A DNA stretch of 64,000 nucleotides from Ichthyocystis sparus (lineage in GTDB: Bacteria; Pseudomonadota; Gammaproteobacteria; Burkholderiales; 2013Ark19i): the NCBI RefSeq assembly GCF_900078755.1, contig NZ_FKIH01000001.1. The stretch is one strand, 5' to 3'. Shown here piece by piece: positions 44,476 through 52,935 of the stretch. A program made the translations under genes and the position numbers. Within the stretch, counting starts at the first letter, position 1, and each line of letters starts with the position of its first letter. The notes beneath the pieces were generated by a model. The model was given only the letters and a program-made list of their open reading frames with translations, had not been told where the DNA came from and made no database searches.

Positions 44476-46278
44476 TTATTTATTAGCTTTAAATTGTCTA
44501 ATAGCGGAAGATAGCAGTTCATTGGCACCATTGTTACTTGATCGTATCAATGCACTTGAACCATGACCACAACCTGTCCTAATTTCTAATATTACTATCT
44601 TAATAAAATTTTCTAGTCCACCCAATAAACGATCCATAATATTAGTAGCAATTACTCTCTTGTGTTCTGCAGTAAAGGAGCATAAGTTTCCATTCGATTC
44701 CACATAAAAAGATTTATTACAAATATTATCCCAAGATTTTTCTACTCTTTCTGCTATGTCTGGGATAGTTCTATTTATAAAATATTGTTTAGCAGAAATT
44801 TGCAGTCTCATTATTAGCGGATATTCACCAGGTTCCAGTGATGGCTCGCTGGGTTTAGATTCATCAGTATTTATGTTTCCATCTTCTTCTCTATTTTGTG
44901 CAATAGTCATAAGTTTTGATCCTGCATCTGATGTTCTCATAAAGAAAGATAGTTCAGTAAGCGATAATGATTCAATTTCTAAAAGTGCGCTGTATGCATT
45001 AAATGACACAATCATTCCTGAATACACTCTTGCAATGTTTTTAGCTATAAAATCACTAGTTAACATGGAATTTACTACCCCTTGTAGGGCTTCATTTATG
45101 GAAGATGTTACTTTTTTTTCTATACAATTATACATGTATCCTGCAACTTCATTTTTAAATGAAAAATTACTATTTGCAATACATTCGCGGCATGTACCAT
45201 ACAAAATGGAAGTAATTCTATTAACAATTGAAAAATCTTCTGATAAAAATGAAAGCATTATCGCAATTGCACTATCCAATGTTGTTGGCATATGTTGAAT
45301 TCTGCTTTTCCATAATGCAGTTAGTAGTAAGTAGAAATTGTCTGCTAGAGCTGAGGAAGTCTTTGCAGAGCAAGCAAGAATTCTGCTATGAATATACATA
45401 ATAGTATCTTCAACATTTTTAGCGTTTTCTACATAGTGACATGACCTACCAATTTTTGCATATTCACCTACTAATGAAGACAATAAAGAGTTGGCCATGT
45501 AATTACAATCAAGCGAATTTTTTATTAAACCTATAAATACATTGTCTAACAATATTGGCAATTCTGCATCTGATAATTTTATTAAGCTAAGTTTTCTGAT
45601 GTAGTTAGGAATGCGCTTTATAGATATTTTGTTTGTTTTTGTGAGTTTTTTTAACGAAGTACTTAATGTTGTGCAATTTTCTTTTTTAGTACATTTAGCG
45701 TCGGTAATATATGTTGTTGGTATTAACAAGTTGAAATCTATGGGCTCATATATACTATAATTTTCATCAGATTCATCGCTGTTGTATTCAATATCACTAA
45801 ATAATTCAATATCACTATGGGATTTATTATTGCTGCTGTTGTCGCTTTCATTATTATTACTATGATAAGTAGTATCACATATCATATATGTGTCCTCACA
45901 CGCTGAGCCGGATCCTACATTTTCCCTATTTGAATTTAATAGTGCATTAGCAATTACATTACCTACTGAAGTTAGCGATGTATTGTCATCACTTTGACTA
46001 ATTATACTTATGTCATCATATGCATAATCAGATAAGCTGCATTTAGGTTGCTCTGTATCCTGTTCTATATATTCTAATATTTCTTCTAGTGTAGATTGTG
46101 TATTATCAATTTGTGTAACAGAACTTGTTATTAATGATGGCTCTTGTACGTTCGGTATAGAACTTATATTTACCATATTACTTACAGCTTTATCAGAGGG
46201 AGTGCTTTCTTGTTGTTCATCTGCTTGGTGATCTAGCGCTTCCGTTGCTCTATCAATATTGGTAGGACTCACATTCAT
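44476..46278 (-). CDS. Hypothetical protein, 600 aa, with acidic disordered N-terminal third
   Basis: I recognise no domain. Residues 1-190 are low-complexity and acidic, rich in Ser, Asn, Asp and Glu, with runs such as SDNSSNNKSHSD and NSDESDENYS. From about 200 the protein becomes helical with cysteines spread through it (CNYMANS, CRECIANS). The last 110 residues are more basic (AEHKRVIATNIMDRLLGG). No signal peptide or membrane segment is seen. The start is supported by TTGGAGAATG, shared with the truncated copy upstream. Disordered N-terminus, lack of relatives I know, and recent duplication and decay suggest a fast-evolving, possibly secreted protein. Function is not established. Confidence 0.7.
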   Translation of the reverse strand: MNVSPTNIDRATEALDHQADEQQESTPSDKAVSNMVNISSIPNVQEPSLITSSVTQIDNTQSTLEEILEYIEQDTEQPKCSLSDYAYDDISIISQSDDNTSLTSVGNVIANALLNSNRENVGSGSACEDTYMICDTTYHSNNNESDNSSNNKSHSDIELFSDIEYNSDESDENYSIYEPIDFNLLIPTTYITDAKCTKKENCTTLSTSLKKLTKTNKISIKRIPNYIRKLSLIKLSDAELPILLDNVFIGLIKNSLDCNYMANSLLSSLVGEYAKIGRSCHYVENAKNVEDTIMYIHSRILACSAKTSSALADNFYLLLTALWKSRIQHMPTTLDSAIAIMLSFLSEDFSIVNRITSILYGTCRECIANSNFSFKNEVAGYMYNCIEKKVTSSINEALQGVVNSMLTSDFIAKNIARVYSGMIVSFNAYSALLEIESLSLTELSFFMRTSDAGSKLMTIAQNREEDGNINTDESKPSEPSLEPGEYPLIMRLQISAKQYFINRTIPDIAERVEKSWDNICNKSFYVESNGNLCSFTAEHKRVIATNIMDRLLGGLENFIKIVILEIRTGCGHGSSALIRSSNNGANELLSSAIRQFKANK

Positions 46279-46797
46279 TCTCCAATTTAAATTTATTACC
46301 TAAATAATGAGTGTAGAGTCTAAGAGTGCGCAAAAATAAAAAGAAGGCATACTTTCTCAGTTATATTGCATATCATACATTAGTTGTTAAATCATATTCT
46401 ATCTAAATTATTATGATGGATTATATTATTTTATTGCTCATAATTAGATTGATGGAGATATTTTTTAATGTGAGACTAATATTAATTTGTAATTAATTAT
46501 TGTTATTGCATATTTTTTTATACATTGATTATTTGTAGTATTATGCAATTGGTATTTAGATTATGGTTGTATAATATTGTTAAAACTGCGGTGTGTTATG
46601 GAATAAACATGCGGCATACCTAACGTTATTATTTTTCTAAAGCTAATCCATATTTAATGAGATCAATGCACTAAACTGCATAGCCAGGTGTCTTTACTTA
46701 TTGCTACTAGTTTTTTTATCATCGATCCAATATGTTTTAAATTGGTTATTCTGTATAATGATGGCCTTTTACACTTAGCTGAAAGATTAGTCAATTT
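46279..46797. other. Divergent intergenic region of the 600-aa gene and typA
   Basis: About 520 AT-rich bases. The half nearest the 600-aa gene closely resembles the spacer 43515-43800 upstream of the truncated copy, so the promoter was duplicated with the gene. On the minus strand the copy near the truncated gene has a TATAAT in CTCTACTATAATTGCC; the intact gene has a less exact equivalent. No other gene is visible. Confidence 0.5.
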
Positions 46798-48612
46798 ATG
46801 CAACGTAATGTACGTAATATTGCTGTTATAGCTCACGTGGATCACGGTAAAACTACCCTAGTTGATAAGATATTGCACCACGCAGGCGCTTTTGAAGCTC
46901 ACCAGCACATTGCTGAGCGTGTGATGGATTCTAATGATCTAGAAAAAGAACGTGGCATAACTATTTTGGCTAAGAATACAGCAGTTGATTACATGGGGGT
47001 ACACATAAATATTATTGATACCCCTGGTCACGCTGATTTTGGTGGAGAAGTTGAGCGTGTTTTATCAATGGTTGATGGTGCTCTACTTATAGTGGATGCT
47101 GTTGAAGGGCCTATGCCACAAACACGCTTTGTTACTAAAAAGGCGTTGTCTCTCGGATTGCGTCCCATTGTTGTTATAAATAAGGTTGATAGAATTCATG
47201 CCCATCCTGATAGAGCTGTTGATCAGGTATTTGATCTTTTTGATCGCTTAGGTGCTAGTAACGAACAGCTTGATTTTGCTGTGGTTTATACATCTGCTAT
47301 CCAAGGTTGGGCAGTTAAGGATCTAAATGACGATAAGAATTCTATGGTTCCATTATTTGAGACAATTATAGAGGTGGTTCCTAGTCCTATATCCGATGTT
47401 GATGCACCACTGCGGTTGCAAATTTCAGAGCTGAGTTACTCTAACTATGTGGGACGTATTGGCATAGGTCGTATACATAGCGGTTCTTTAAGATCTGGCG
47501 ATAGTGTAGTGGTTTGCAACTGTAGTGGTAAATGTTTAAAGACTGTTATTTCAGCTATATACGGTTTTAGCGGTTTAAACAGAGTTCAGATGAGTAGCGC
47601 CTTGGCAGGTGATATTGTTCAAATTGAAGGCATAGACGCTTTGTCAATAGGCGATACAGTTTGTCATCCAGACGCCGTGGAGCCACTTCCAGTAGTATCT
47701 GTTGACGAGCCAACCTTGCGGATATCGTTTTTAGTCAACTCATCACCATTTGCGGGGCGTGAAGGTAAGTTTTTGACCTCACGCCAAATTCGTGAGCGCT
47801 TGCAGAGGGAATGTTTGACAAATGTTTCTCTGCAAGTTCACGAAATCGATAATCATGATATTTTTGAAGTTTGCGGGAGGGGGGAATTACATATTTCTAT
47901 TCTTCTTGAGAATATGAGACGCGAAGGCTATGAGATGGCAGTGGGCCGGCCTCAGGTTATTCGTAAGGAGATAGACTCTGTTTTATGCGAACCCTTCGAA
48001 CGTCTGACATTGGAGGTTGATACTTCCAACCAAGGTTCTGTTATGCAGGCTATTGGTATGCGAGGTGGTGAGTTAATTGAATTAGTTATAGTAGATGGGG
48101 AGCGTACACGGCTGGAGTATCGTATTCCTGCACGTGGATTAATTGGCTTTCAGAGCGAATTTTTAAATTTGACCCGTGGTACAGGTATAATGAGTCATAT
48201 TTTTGATGAATATTTACCTGCAATTTCCACCGGAATTGTATCGCGTACTCAGGGGGTTCTTATCTCACAAGAGCAGGGTGTTGCAGTGGCCTACGCGCTG
48301 TGGAAATTACAGGAAAGGGGTAGGTTATTTATAGGTCCAGGAGAGCCAGTTTACGAAGGAATGGTTATTGGTATTCATAGTAGAGAGAACGATCTCGTTG
48401 TCAATCCCATTCGTGAGAAAAAACTAACTAATATACGAGCAGACGGTAAAGATGAACACATAGATTTAGTGCCACCAATAGAGATGTCTCTTGAGGCAGC
48501 AATTGCATTCATTGCTGAAGACGAGCTAGTTGAGGTTACTCCCTCTAAGATTCGTCTACGTAAGAGGTATCTATCTGAATCAGATCGTCGTCGTCAGGGC
48601 AGGTTGTCCTAA
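46798..48612 (+). CDS. typA: Ribosome-associated GTPase TypA/BipA
   Basis: TypA is an elongation-factor-like GTPase needed for ribosome assembly and stress growth. The 604-residue protein has G-domain motifs AHVDHGKTT (12-20), DLEKERGITI (switch I), DTPGHADF and NKVDR, then beta-barrel and EF-G-like domains III and V (SSPFAGREGKF, GRGELHI), and the TypA-specific C-terminal domain (RENDLVVNPIREKKLTN). Length is normal. The 3' end overlaps the convergent ygfZ by 4 bases. Confidence 0.96.
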   Translation: MQRNVRNIAVIAHVDHGKTTLVDKILHHAGAFEAHQHIAERVMDSNDLEKERGITILAKNTAVDYMGVHINIIDTPGHADFGGEVERVLSMVDGALLIVDAVEGPMPQTRFVTKKALSLGLRPIVVINKVDRIHAHPDRAVDQVFDLFDRLGASNEQLDFAVVYTSAIQGWAVKDLNDDKNSMVPLFETIIEVVPSPISDVDAPLRLQISELSYSNYVGRIGIGRIHSGSLRSGDSVVVCNCSGKCLKTVISAIYGFSGLNRVQMSSALAGDIVQIEGIDALSIGDTVCHPDAVEPLPVVSVDEPTLRISFLVNSSPFAGREGKFLTSRQIRERLQRECLTNVSLQVHEIDNHDIFEVCGRGELHISILLENMRREGYEMAVGRPQVIRKEIDSVLCEPFERLTLEVDTSNQGSVMQAIGMRGGELIELVIVDGERTRLEYRIPARGLIGFQSEFLNLTRGTGIMSHIFDEYLPAISTGIVSRTQGVLISQEQGVAVAYALWKLQERGRLFIGPGEPVYEGMVIGIHSRENDLVVNPIREKKLTNIRADGKDEHIDLVPPIEMSLEAAIAFIAEDELVEVTPSKIRLRKRYLSESDRRRQGRLS

Positions 48613-49487
48613 TGCTTAACTAAATCTACTACTTCTATTTTCTCGTTGTTTGTTAGAGATAGGTTCCCATTTCCTATTTTTTCGTCAATTAAAACACATA
48701 GGATCCTATGTGTTTTTTCTTCTGGGAGCTTGCTTACTCCCATCACTATCCCTATTTCCTCTTTGTCATGCACTACTGACTCACCAACCAGTACCATTTT
48801 GTTGGCTTCAACTTGGCAGCGATAAAGATTTCTCTTGGATTGTCCCTTGTAGTGAGTACGTGCAATTACTTCTTGTCCAGGATAACAACCCTTATCAAAG
48901 CTAAGCCCTACTCCTGATCTAAGTCCAATAGCCTGAGGTATAACTTTTTCATATGTTTCAGGTAACACCCATACATACCCACAATGCCACAGGTGGGCAT
49001 TCCATAGATCCACATAGTCATGATTACGACATTCTATAGGGTGTATTTCACTTGATACCTGTAACCGTCCAAGTTGATCATAGCATAGCACCGTGGTACC
49101 ATCCTCCATGCGGTAAATGTTTGTTTCAACAGCATTTTGTGGCCCCATGATGGCTGCTATTTGAGATTGACCTACTGTCATTAACCTGACCCTGGAGCGT
49201 AGAATATAGCGCTCCAAGTCATTTATGAAGCGTAATTCTAGTGCTTTTGGTAGAATAATGTGTACTCCTTGTTCGTCTTTCCAGATCCATAGCACGGCCT
49301 TTATGCGTCCCTGGGGGTTACACCAGGCCGATATTTGCCATTTATCAGGGTCAAGCTTCTTTAAATCATTTGTGAGCTGGTTATGCAGAAAAGATATAGC
49401 ATCGGTTCCTGTAGCTAAAATGTGCGAAAACCCGGTCAAACTCACTATTTTGGTGTCTTCGTGCAAAATATCTACTAAACTCGGCAC
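48609..49487 (-). CDS. ygfZ: Folate-binding Fe-S repair protein YgfZ
   Basis: YgfZ is a folate-binding GcvT-like protein that helps maintain Fe-S enzymes. The signature KGCYPGQEVIARTHYKGQ is present near residue 200. I choose the GTG at 49487 (292 aa) because TAAGGGG lies 6 bases upstream and the resulting N-terminus VPSLVDIL fits the family better; a longer frame to 49565 would overlap the divergent mltG start by 38 bases. YgfZ next to mltG is conserved in betaproteobacteria. It is functionally related to the isc operon in this window, though not adjacent to it. Confidence 0.9.
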   Translation of the reverse strand: MPSLVDILHEDTKIVSLTGFSHILATGTDAISFLHNQLTNDLKKLDPDKWQISAWCNPQGRIKAVLWIWKDEQGVHIILPKALELRFINDLERYILRSRVRLMTVGQSQIAAIMGPQNAVETNIYRMEDGTTVLCYDQLGRLQVSSEIHPIECRNHDYVDLWNAHLWHCGYVWVLPETYEKVIPQAIGLRSGVGLSFDKGCYPGQEVIARTHYKGQSKRNLYRCQVEANKMVLVGESVVHDKEEIGIVMGVSKLPEEKTHRILCVLIDEKIGNGNLSLTNNEKIEVVDLVKH

Positions 49488-49527
49488 AATATTCCCCTTA
49501 CGGCAGCAATTTTTGTAAGATTCATGT

Positions 49528-50556
49528 ATGACTGCTCTGCGCCACACAATTATTTCGTTATCCATTCTATTTGTTTTTTTGCTAGGTACATATTATTTTT
49601 TTGTTTTCCGGCCCATTCCTATAGATGTTGTTGGACGTTCTCTGCCAGTTAAAAAATATATGACCCTATACCAAATTGCCATGCAAGCTAGACAAGAAGG
49701 ATTTTATGTGCCTTTTTGGGTATGGCGTACGGCAGAGAAATTTCTCTGTGGCAAATCTTTTTTTTATGCTGGATATTACGATTTTATTGCTGGAGAATCA
49801 CTATACACTCTTATTAGTATGCTTTGTCACGGTAAAGCTCGCATGGGACGATTTACCATAATCGAAGGAAGCACATGGAGTATGATTCGCAATAAACTAG
49901 ATACTACTCCCGATATAGATCACAAAATTGGTAATATGAGCAATCGTGATATCTTGCTATCGCTATCTGATAGAGAGCATCATTCCATGGAAGGCTTGCT
50001 TTTCCCAGATACTTATATGTACGCTCCAGGGGAGGATGATATCAGCCTATTGCGGCGTGCTCATAGAAAAATGATAAAAATTATAAATGATATTTGGGTA
50101 GAGCGTGATCAGGCTGGTGTTCCTTTGGGAAAGTCGTACGATCTTTTGGTTATAGCATCTCTTATTGAAAAGGAGGTAAATATTTCTAGTGAAAAGATTA
50201 AGGTTGCTAGTGTATTTTATAACCGGTTAAGGAATAAAATGTTTTTGCAAAGTGATCCTACTGTTTGCTATAATTCTCACTGTTCTGAGCGGTTGTATCC
50301 AAAGAACCACGATCTGCTGAAATTTCATCCACATAATACCTACCGTCGTGCTGGATTGCCCCCTACGCCTATCTGTTTCCCGAGTGTATCATCTCTTATT
50401 GCCGCTGCTCATCCTGACAAAACCAGCTACTATTACTTTGTTGCCAAAGGTGATGGTTCTAGTTACTTTTCTCACTCCTTATTGCAGCACAATAAGGCTG
50501 TTAAAATGTTTATGCCGGCGGGACGTGTACGCACTACTGCCTATCATATAGGGTAA
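49528..50556 (+). CDS. mltG: Endolytic peptidoglycan transglycosylase MltG
   Basis: MltG cuts nascent glycan strands and helps set their length. The 342-residue protein has one N-terminal membrane segment (about 7-27), a LysM-like region (TLYQIAMQARQEGF), and the YceG catalytic domain with Glu in IASLIEKEV (near 215). The following segments NRLRNKMFLQSDPTV and HNTYRRAGLPPTPICFP are the family fingerprint. An intracellular bacterium with MltG still makes some peptidoglycan. The start codon is 41 bases from the revised ygfZ start on the other strand. Confidence 0.94.
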   Translation: MTALRHTIISLSILFVFLLGTYYFFVFRPIPIDVVGRSLPVKKYMTLYQIAMQARQEGFYVPFWVWRTAEKFLCGKSFFYAGYYDFIAGESLYTLISMLCHGKARMGRFTIIEGSTWSMIRNKLDTTPDIDHKIGNMSNRDILLSLSDREHHSMEGLLFPDTYMYAPGEDDISLLRRAHRKMIKIINDIWVERDQAGVPLGKSYDLLVIASLIEKEVNISSEKIKVASVFYNRLRNKMFLQSDPTVCYNSHCSERLYPKNHDLLKFHPHNTYRRAGLPPTPICFPSVSSLIAAAHPDKTSYYYFVAKGDGSSYFSHSLLQHNKAVKMFMPAGRVRTTAYHIG

Positions 50557-50565
50557 TATATAGCT

Positions 50566-51198
50566 GTGAAAAAAGGATATTTTATAACTTTGGAGGGTCT
50601 TGATGGGGTTGGCAAAAGTACCCATGCTTCTTGGTTGGAGTCGCGATTGGGAACATGTGGGTACTCTGTTTTAAAGACTCGTGAGCCAGGGGGAACTGAT
50701 TATGGTGAACGCCTTCGTCCTATATTTTTGTGCCTTGATATTTCCGTTGAAGCTGAGTGTATGCTAGCAATGTCCATGAGACTCCAGCATGTTTCGGAGA
50801 AAATATTACCTGCATTAAGTTCTGGGCAGTATGTAGTTTGCGAGCGTTTTATGGATGCCACGTACGCTTATCAAAGCGGTGGCCGCGGCATGTCTTACAG
50901 CAAGATTTATGCTATAGAGAAAGTATTGACTTTACCAAATGTAGACCTAACATTTTTTCTTGATGCACCTTTTGACGTGTTGCGCCAAAGGTTAGATCCT
51001 GCTAACGTCGATCGTTTCGAATTACAATCAAGTGATTTTTTTGCGCGCGTACGAGCTATTTATCAGAGAAGAATTCAGGAAGATCCATGCCGTTTTGTCG
51101 TTATTGATGCTACACAACCTATAGATATTATTAGAGAAATTATTGATTGTTCCCTTGTTGATAAGGGCATAATTTCATCATCTATTGCTCTGGATTGA
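50566..51198 (+). CDS. tmk: Thymidylate kinase
   Basis: Tmk phosphorylates dTMP to dTDP. The start is GTG at 50566, 9 bases after mltG. The 210-residue protein has the P-loop LEGLDGVGKST (9-19), KTREPGGTDYGE, and the lid region. The DRX motif, normally DRF-x-DATYAYQ, reads ERF-MDATYAYQ here, an Asp-to-Glu change at a substrate-binding position that is usually fixed. It is coupled with holB downstream. Otherwise length and motifs are normal. Confidence 0.94.
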   Translation: MKKGYFITLEGLDGVGKSTHASWLESRLGTCGYSVLKTREPGGTDYGERLRPIFLCLDISVEAECMLAMSMRLQHVSEKILPALSSGQYVVCERFMDATYAYQSGGRGMSYSKIYAIEKVLTLPNVDLTFFLDAPFDVLRQRLDPANVDRFELQSSDFFARVRAIYQRRIQEDPCRFVVIDATQPIDIIREIIDCSLVDKGIISSSIALD

Positions 51199-51203
51199 AA
51201 CTA

Positions 51204-52301
51204 ATGATAGATTGTTGTTGGCACGATCTCTATGAGAAGCAATGCTCTGATCCGCATTTTCTGTTTCCGTGGTACGATGATGAATATAAGCGTGTCATGG
51301 ATGTCGTACGTTGCAATACAGTTCAGGTATTGCTCCTATCTGGGTTGACTTTGACGGGATTGTTTAAGCTATCGTATTTAGTAAGCTCCTCGTTGTTATG
51401 TGAAAAAGGTACTGGAAGCTCTTATCCGTGTGGTGTGTGTGTTGGTTGTCGTTGGGTTATGGCCGATACTCACCCCGATTTGCGATGTTTGCTGTCAAGG
51501 TCGTCCTTGTTAGAGTTTCTGCCCCCATCTGTGAATATCGGTCGGACTGATAGTGGGGATTCAGATAAAAGTTTATCTGGTATTTCTGTGGACAGAGTGC
51601 GCGACTTGTCTAATTTTTTTTCACTATCTACTCATCGCGGTCTTCGTGTAGTTTTTATTGCCCCAGTTGAATCTCTAACTGAAAGTGCTTCCCAGGCCCT
51701 GCTCAAAACTTTGGAGGAGCCTCTCTCAAAAACCATTTTCGTTCTTATGAGCTATGCTCCTCACCTCCTCAAGGAGACACTTCTAAGTCGTTGTCAAGTG
51801 CACTTCCGTGTCTCCGCTCCTAGAGCAAATTTTGTAGAGTCGTGGTTACTGAAAATATCGTCTTCATCAATGTCGTTACTTCCTCCTCCTATTGTGCCTT
51901 TTATTATCCATCGACCATTCTATGCATTAATAATTATTGCAACAGGAACATATACTATCCTAGGTAAGATCCATAGTTTACTGTTTATTAGACCATTTAA
52001 TTTTTGGGAAACTATTTCTTCATGTAAAGAACTAATCAGGGCGTGGTCTAAGTTTTTGACATCCCATCAAGCTATTATGGTTTTGCTAGACATAATTATA
52101 GTTATATTGCGAAGTCATATTAGTTATTACTGGAGCGCAGAATCTGAAAACTTGTCGTTACATGAGAAAAGTGGTGGTTTGTTAGCTTGGTTGGGTTTTT
52201 TTGACCAAATGCAGGAATCTTATCGCATGCTTTGTAGTGCGTTGCCAAATTATGAGTTACTCCTTGAGCATGTTATGGGATATCACCCCTTTTTGAGTTA
52301 G
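51204..52301 (+). CDS. holB: DNA polymerase III delta' subunit
   Basis: HolB is the delta' subunit of the clamp loader. The protein (365 aa from the ATG at 51204; a TTG at 51195 is also in frame and overlaps tmk) has the zinc-binding YPCGVCVGC segment (near 75), the helix LTESASQALLKTLEEP and the SRC motif LLSRCQ. The nucleotide-binding P-loop region is degenerate (SGLTLTGLFK), consistent with delta' not hydrolysing ATP. Overall it is strongly diverged, most clearly in the C-terminal half, where the match is by length only. The position between tmk and pilZ supports the call. Confidence 0.85.
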   Translation: MIDCCWHDLYEKQCSDPHFLFPWYDDEYKRVMDVVRCNTVQVLLLSGLTLTGLFKLSYLVSSSLLCEKGTGSSYPCGVCVGCRWVMADTHPDLRCLLSRSSLLEFLPPSVNIGRTDSGDSDKSLSGISVDRVRDLSNFFSLSTHRGLRVVFIAPVESLTESASQALLKTLEEPLSKTIFVLMSYAPHLLKETLLSRCQVHFRVSAPRANFVESWLLKISSSSMSLLPPPIVPFIIHRPFYALIIIATGTYTILGKIHSLLFIRPFNFWETISSCKELIRAWSKFLTSHQAIMVLLDIIIVILRSHISYYWSAESENLSLHEKSGGLLAWLGFFDQMQESYRMLCSALPNYELLLEHVMGYHPFLS

Positions 52302-52371
52302 CAGAGTACTATTTTACTCTGTGATACATTTGGGTAGCTAACTATAAAACTACAATTACGAGAAATACAAT

Positions 52372-52875
52372 ATGGATGCACAGACAGCTAAGAGTTCCTC
52401 TGGTAAAAAGCAGAAAAGTCCTGAGCCTAAGCAGGCGACTAGTAACAATTCTGGTAAATTGTCTGAGGGGGATGTTGTTTCTAAGGGCAAGGTTGATTCT
52501 TTAGAGGGGTCCAGAGATAGCAGCGATATACCGTCACTTGATTTGAACTTATCTAATGGCAGGGATCTGTTGTCTTCGTATACCACTTTTTTCAGTAATG
52601 GTGGTTTTTTTGTTAAAACTGACCAATCTTTTTCTTTGGGCGATGTTGTTAGGGTTTTTGTAAAAGTACCATCTGGCTCTACTGTTTATACGGTTTTATC
52701 AAGGGTAGTGTGGATTGTTCCACCAAATGCTGAGGATCGTCGTACTCAGGGAGTTGGGGTATCTTTAGATGATGATAGTGATCACGTTCTTGAATTGCGT
52801 GATAAGATAAACTCGTACTTGAGTGAGCATGCAGAAAAAGTTGAAAGGTACTCTGTTTTCCCTTTTCCTTCATAA
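52372..52875 (+). CDS. pilZ: PilZ-domain protein (type IV pilus assembly PilZ-like)
   Basis: The C-terminal 110 residues match the PilZ of type IV pilus systems, with the segment YTTFFSNGGFFVKTDQSFSLGDVVRV, VWIVPPN and the closing GVGVSLDDDSD. The classical c-di-GMP motif RxxxR is absent, as in genuine PilZ proteins, so nucleotide binding is unlikely. The N-terminal 60 residues are an unusual Lys/Ser/Glu-rich disordered extension. The position after holB is conserved in betaproteobacteria. No other pilus gene lies in the window, and tatD, often next, is missing. Confidence 0.85.
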   Translation: MDAQTAKSSSGKKQKSPEPKQATSNNSGKLSEGDVVSKGKVDSLEGSRDSSDIPSLDLNLSNGRDLLSSYTTFFSNGGFFVKTDQSFSLGDVVRVFVKVPSGSTVYTVLSRVVWIVPPNAEDRRTQGVGVSLDDDSDHVLELRDKINSYLSEHAEKVERYSVFPFPS

Positions 52876-52935
52876 AGGTTTTCTCTTACATTCTGGTACG
52901 ATTGGTACCGCAGGGTTTGTAAGAGGGGTGTAATT

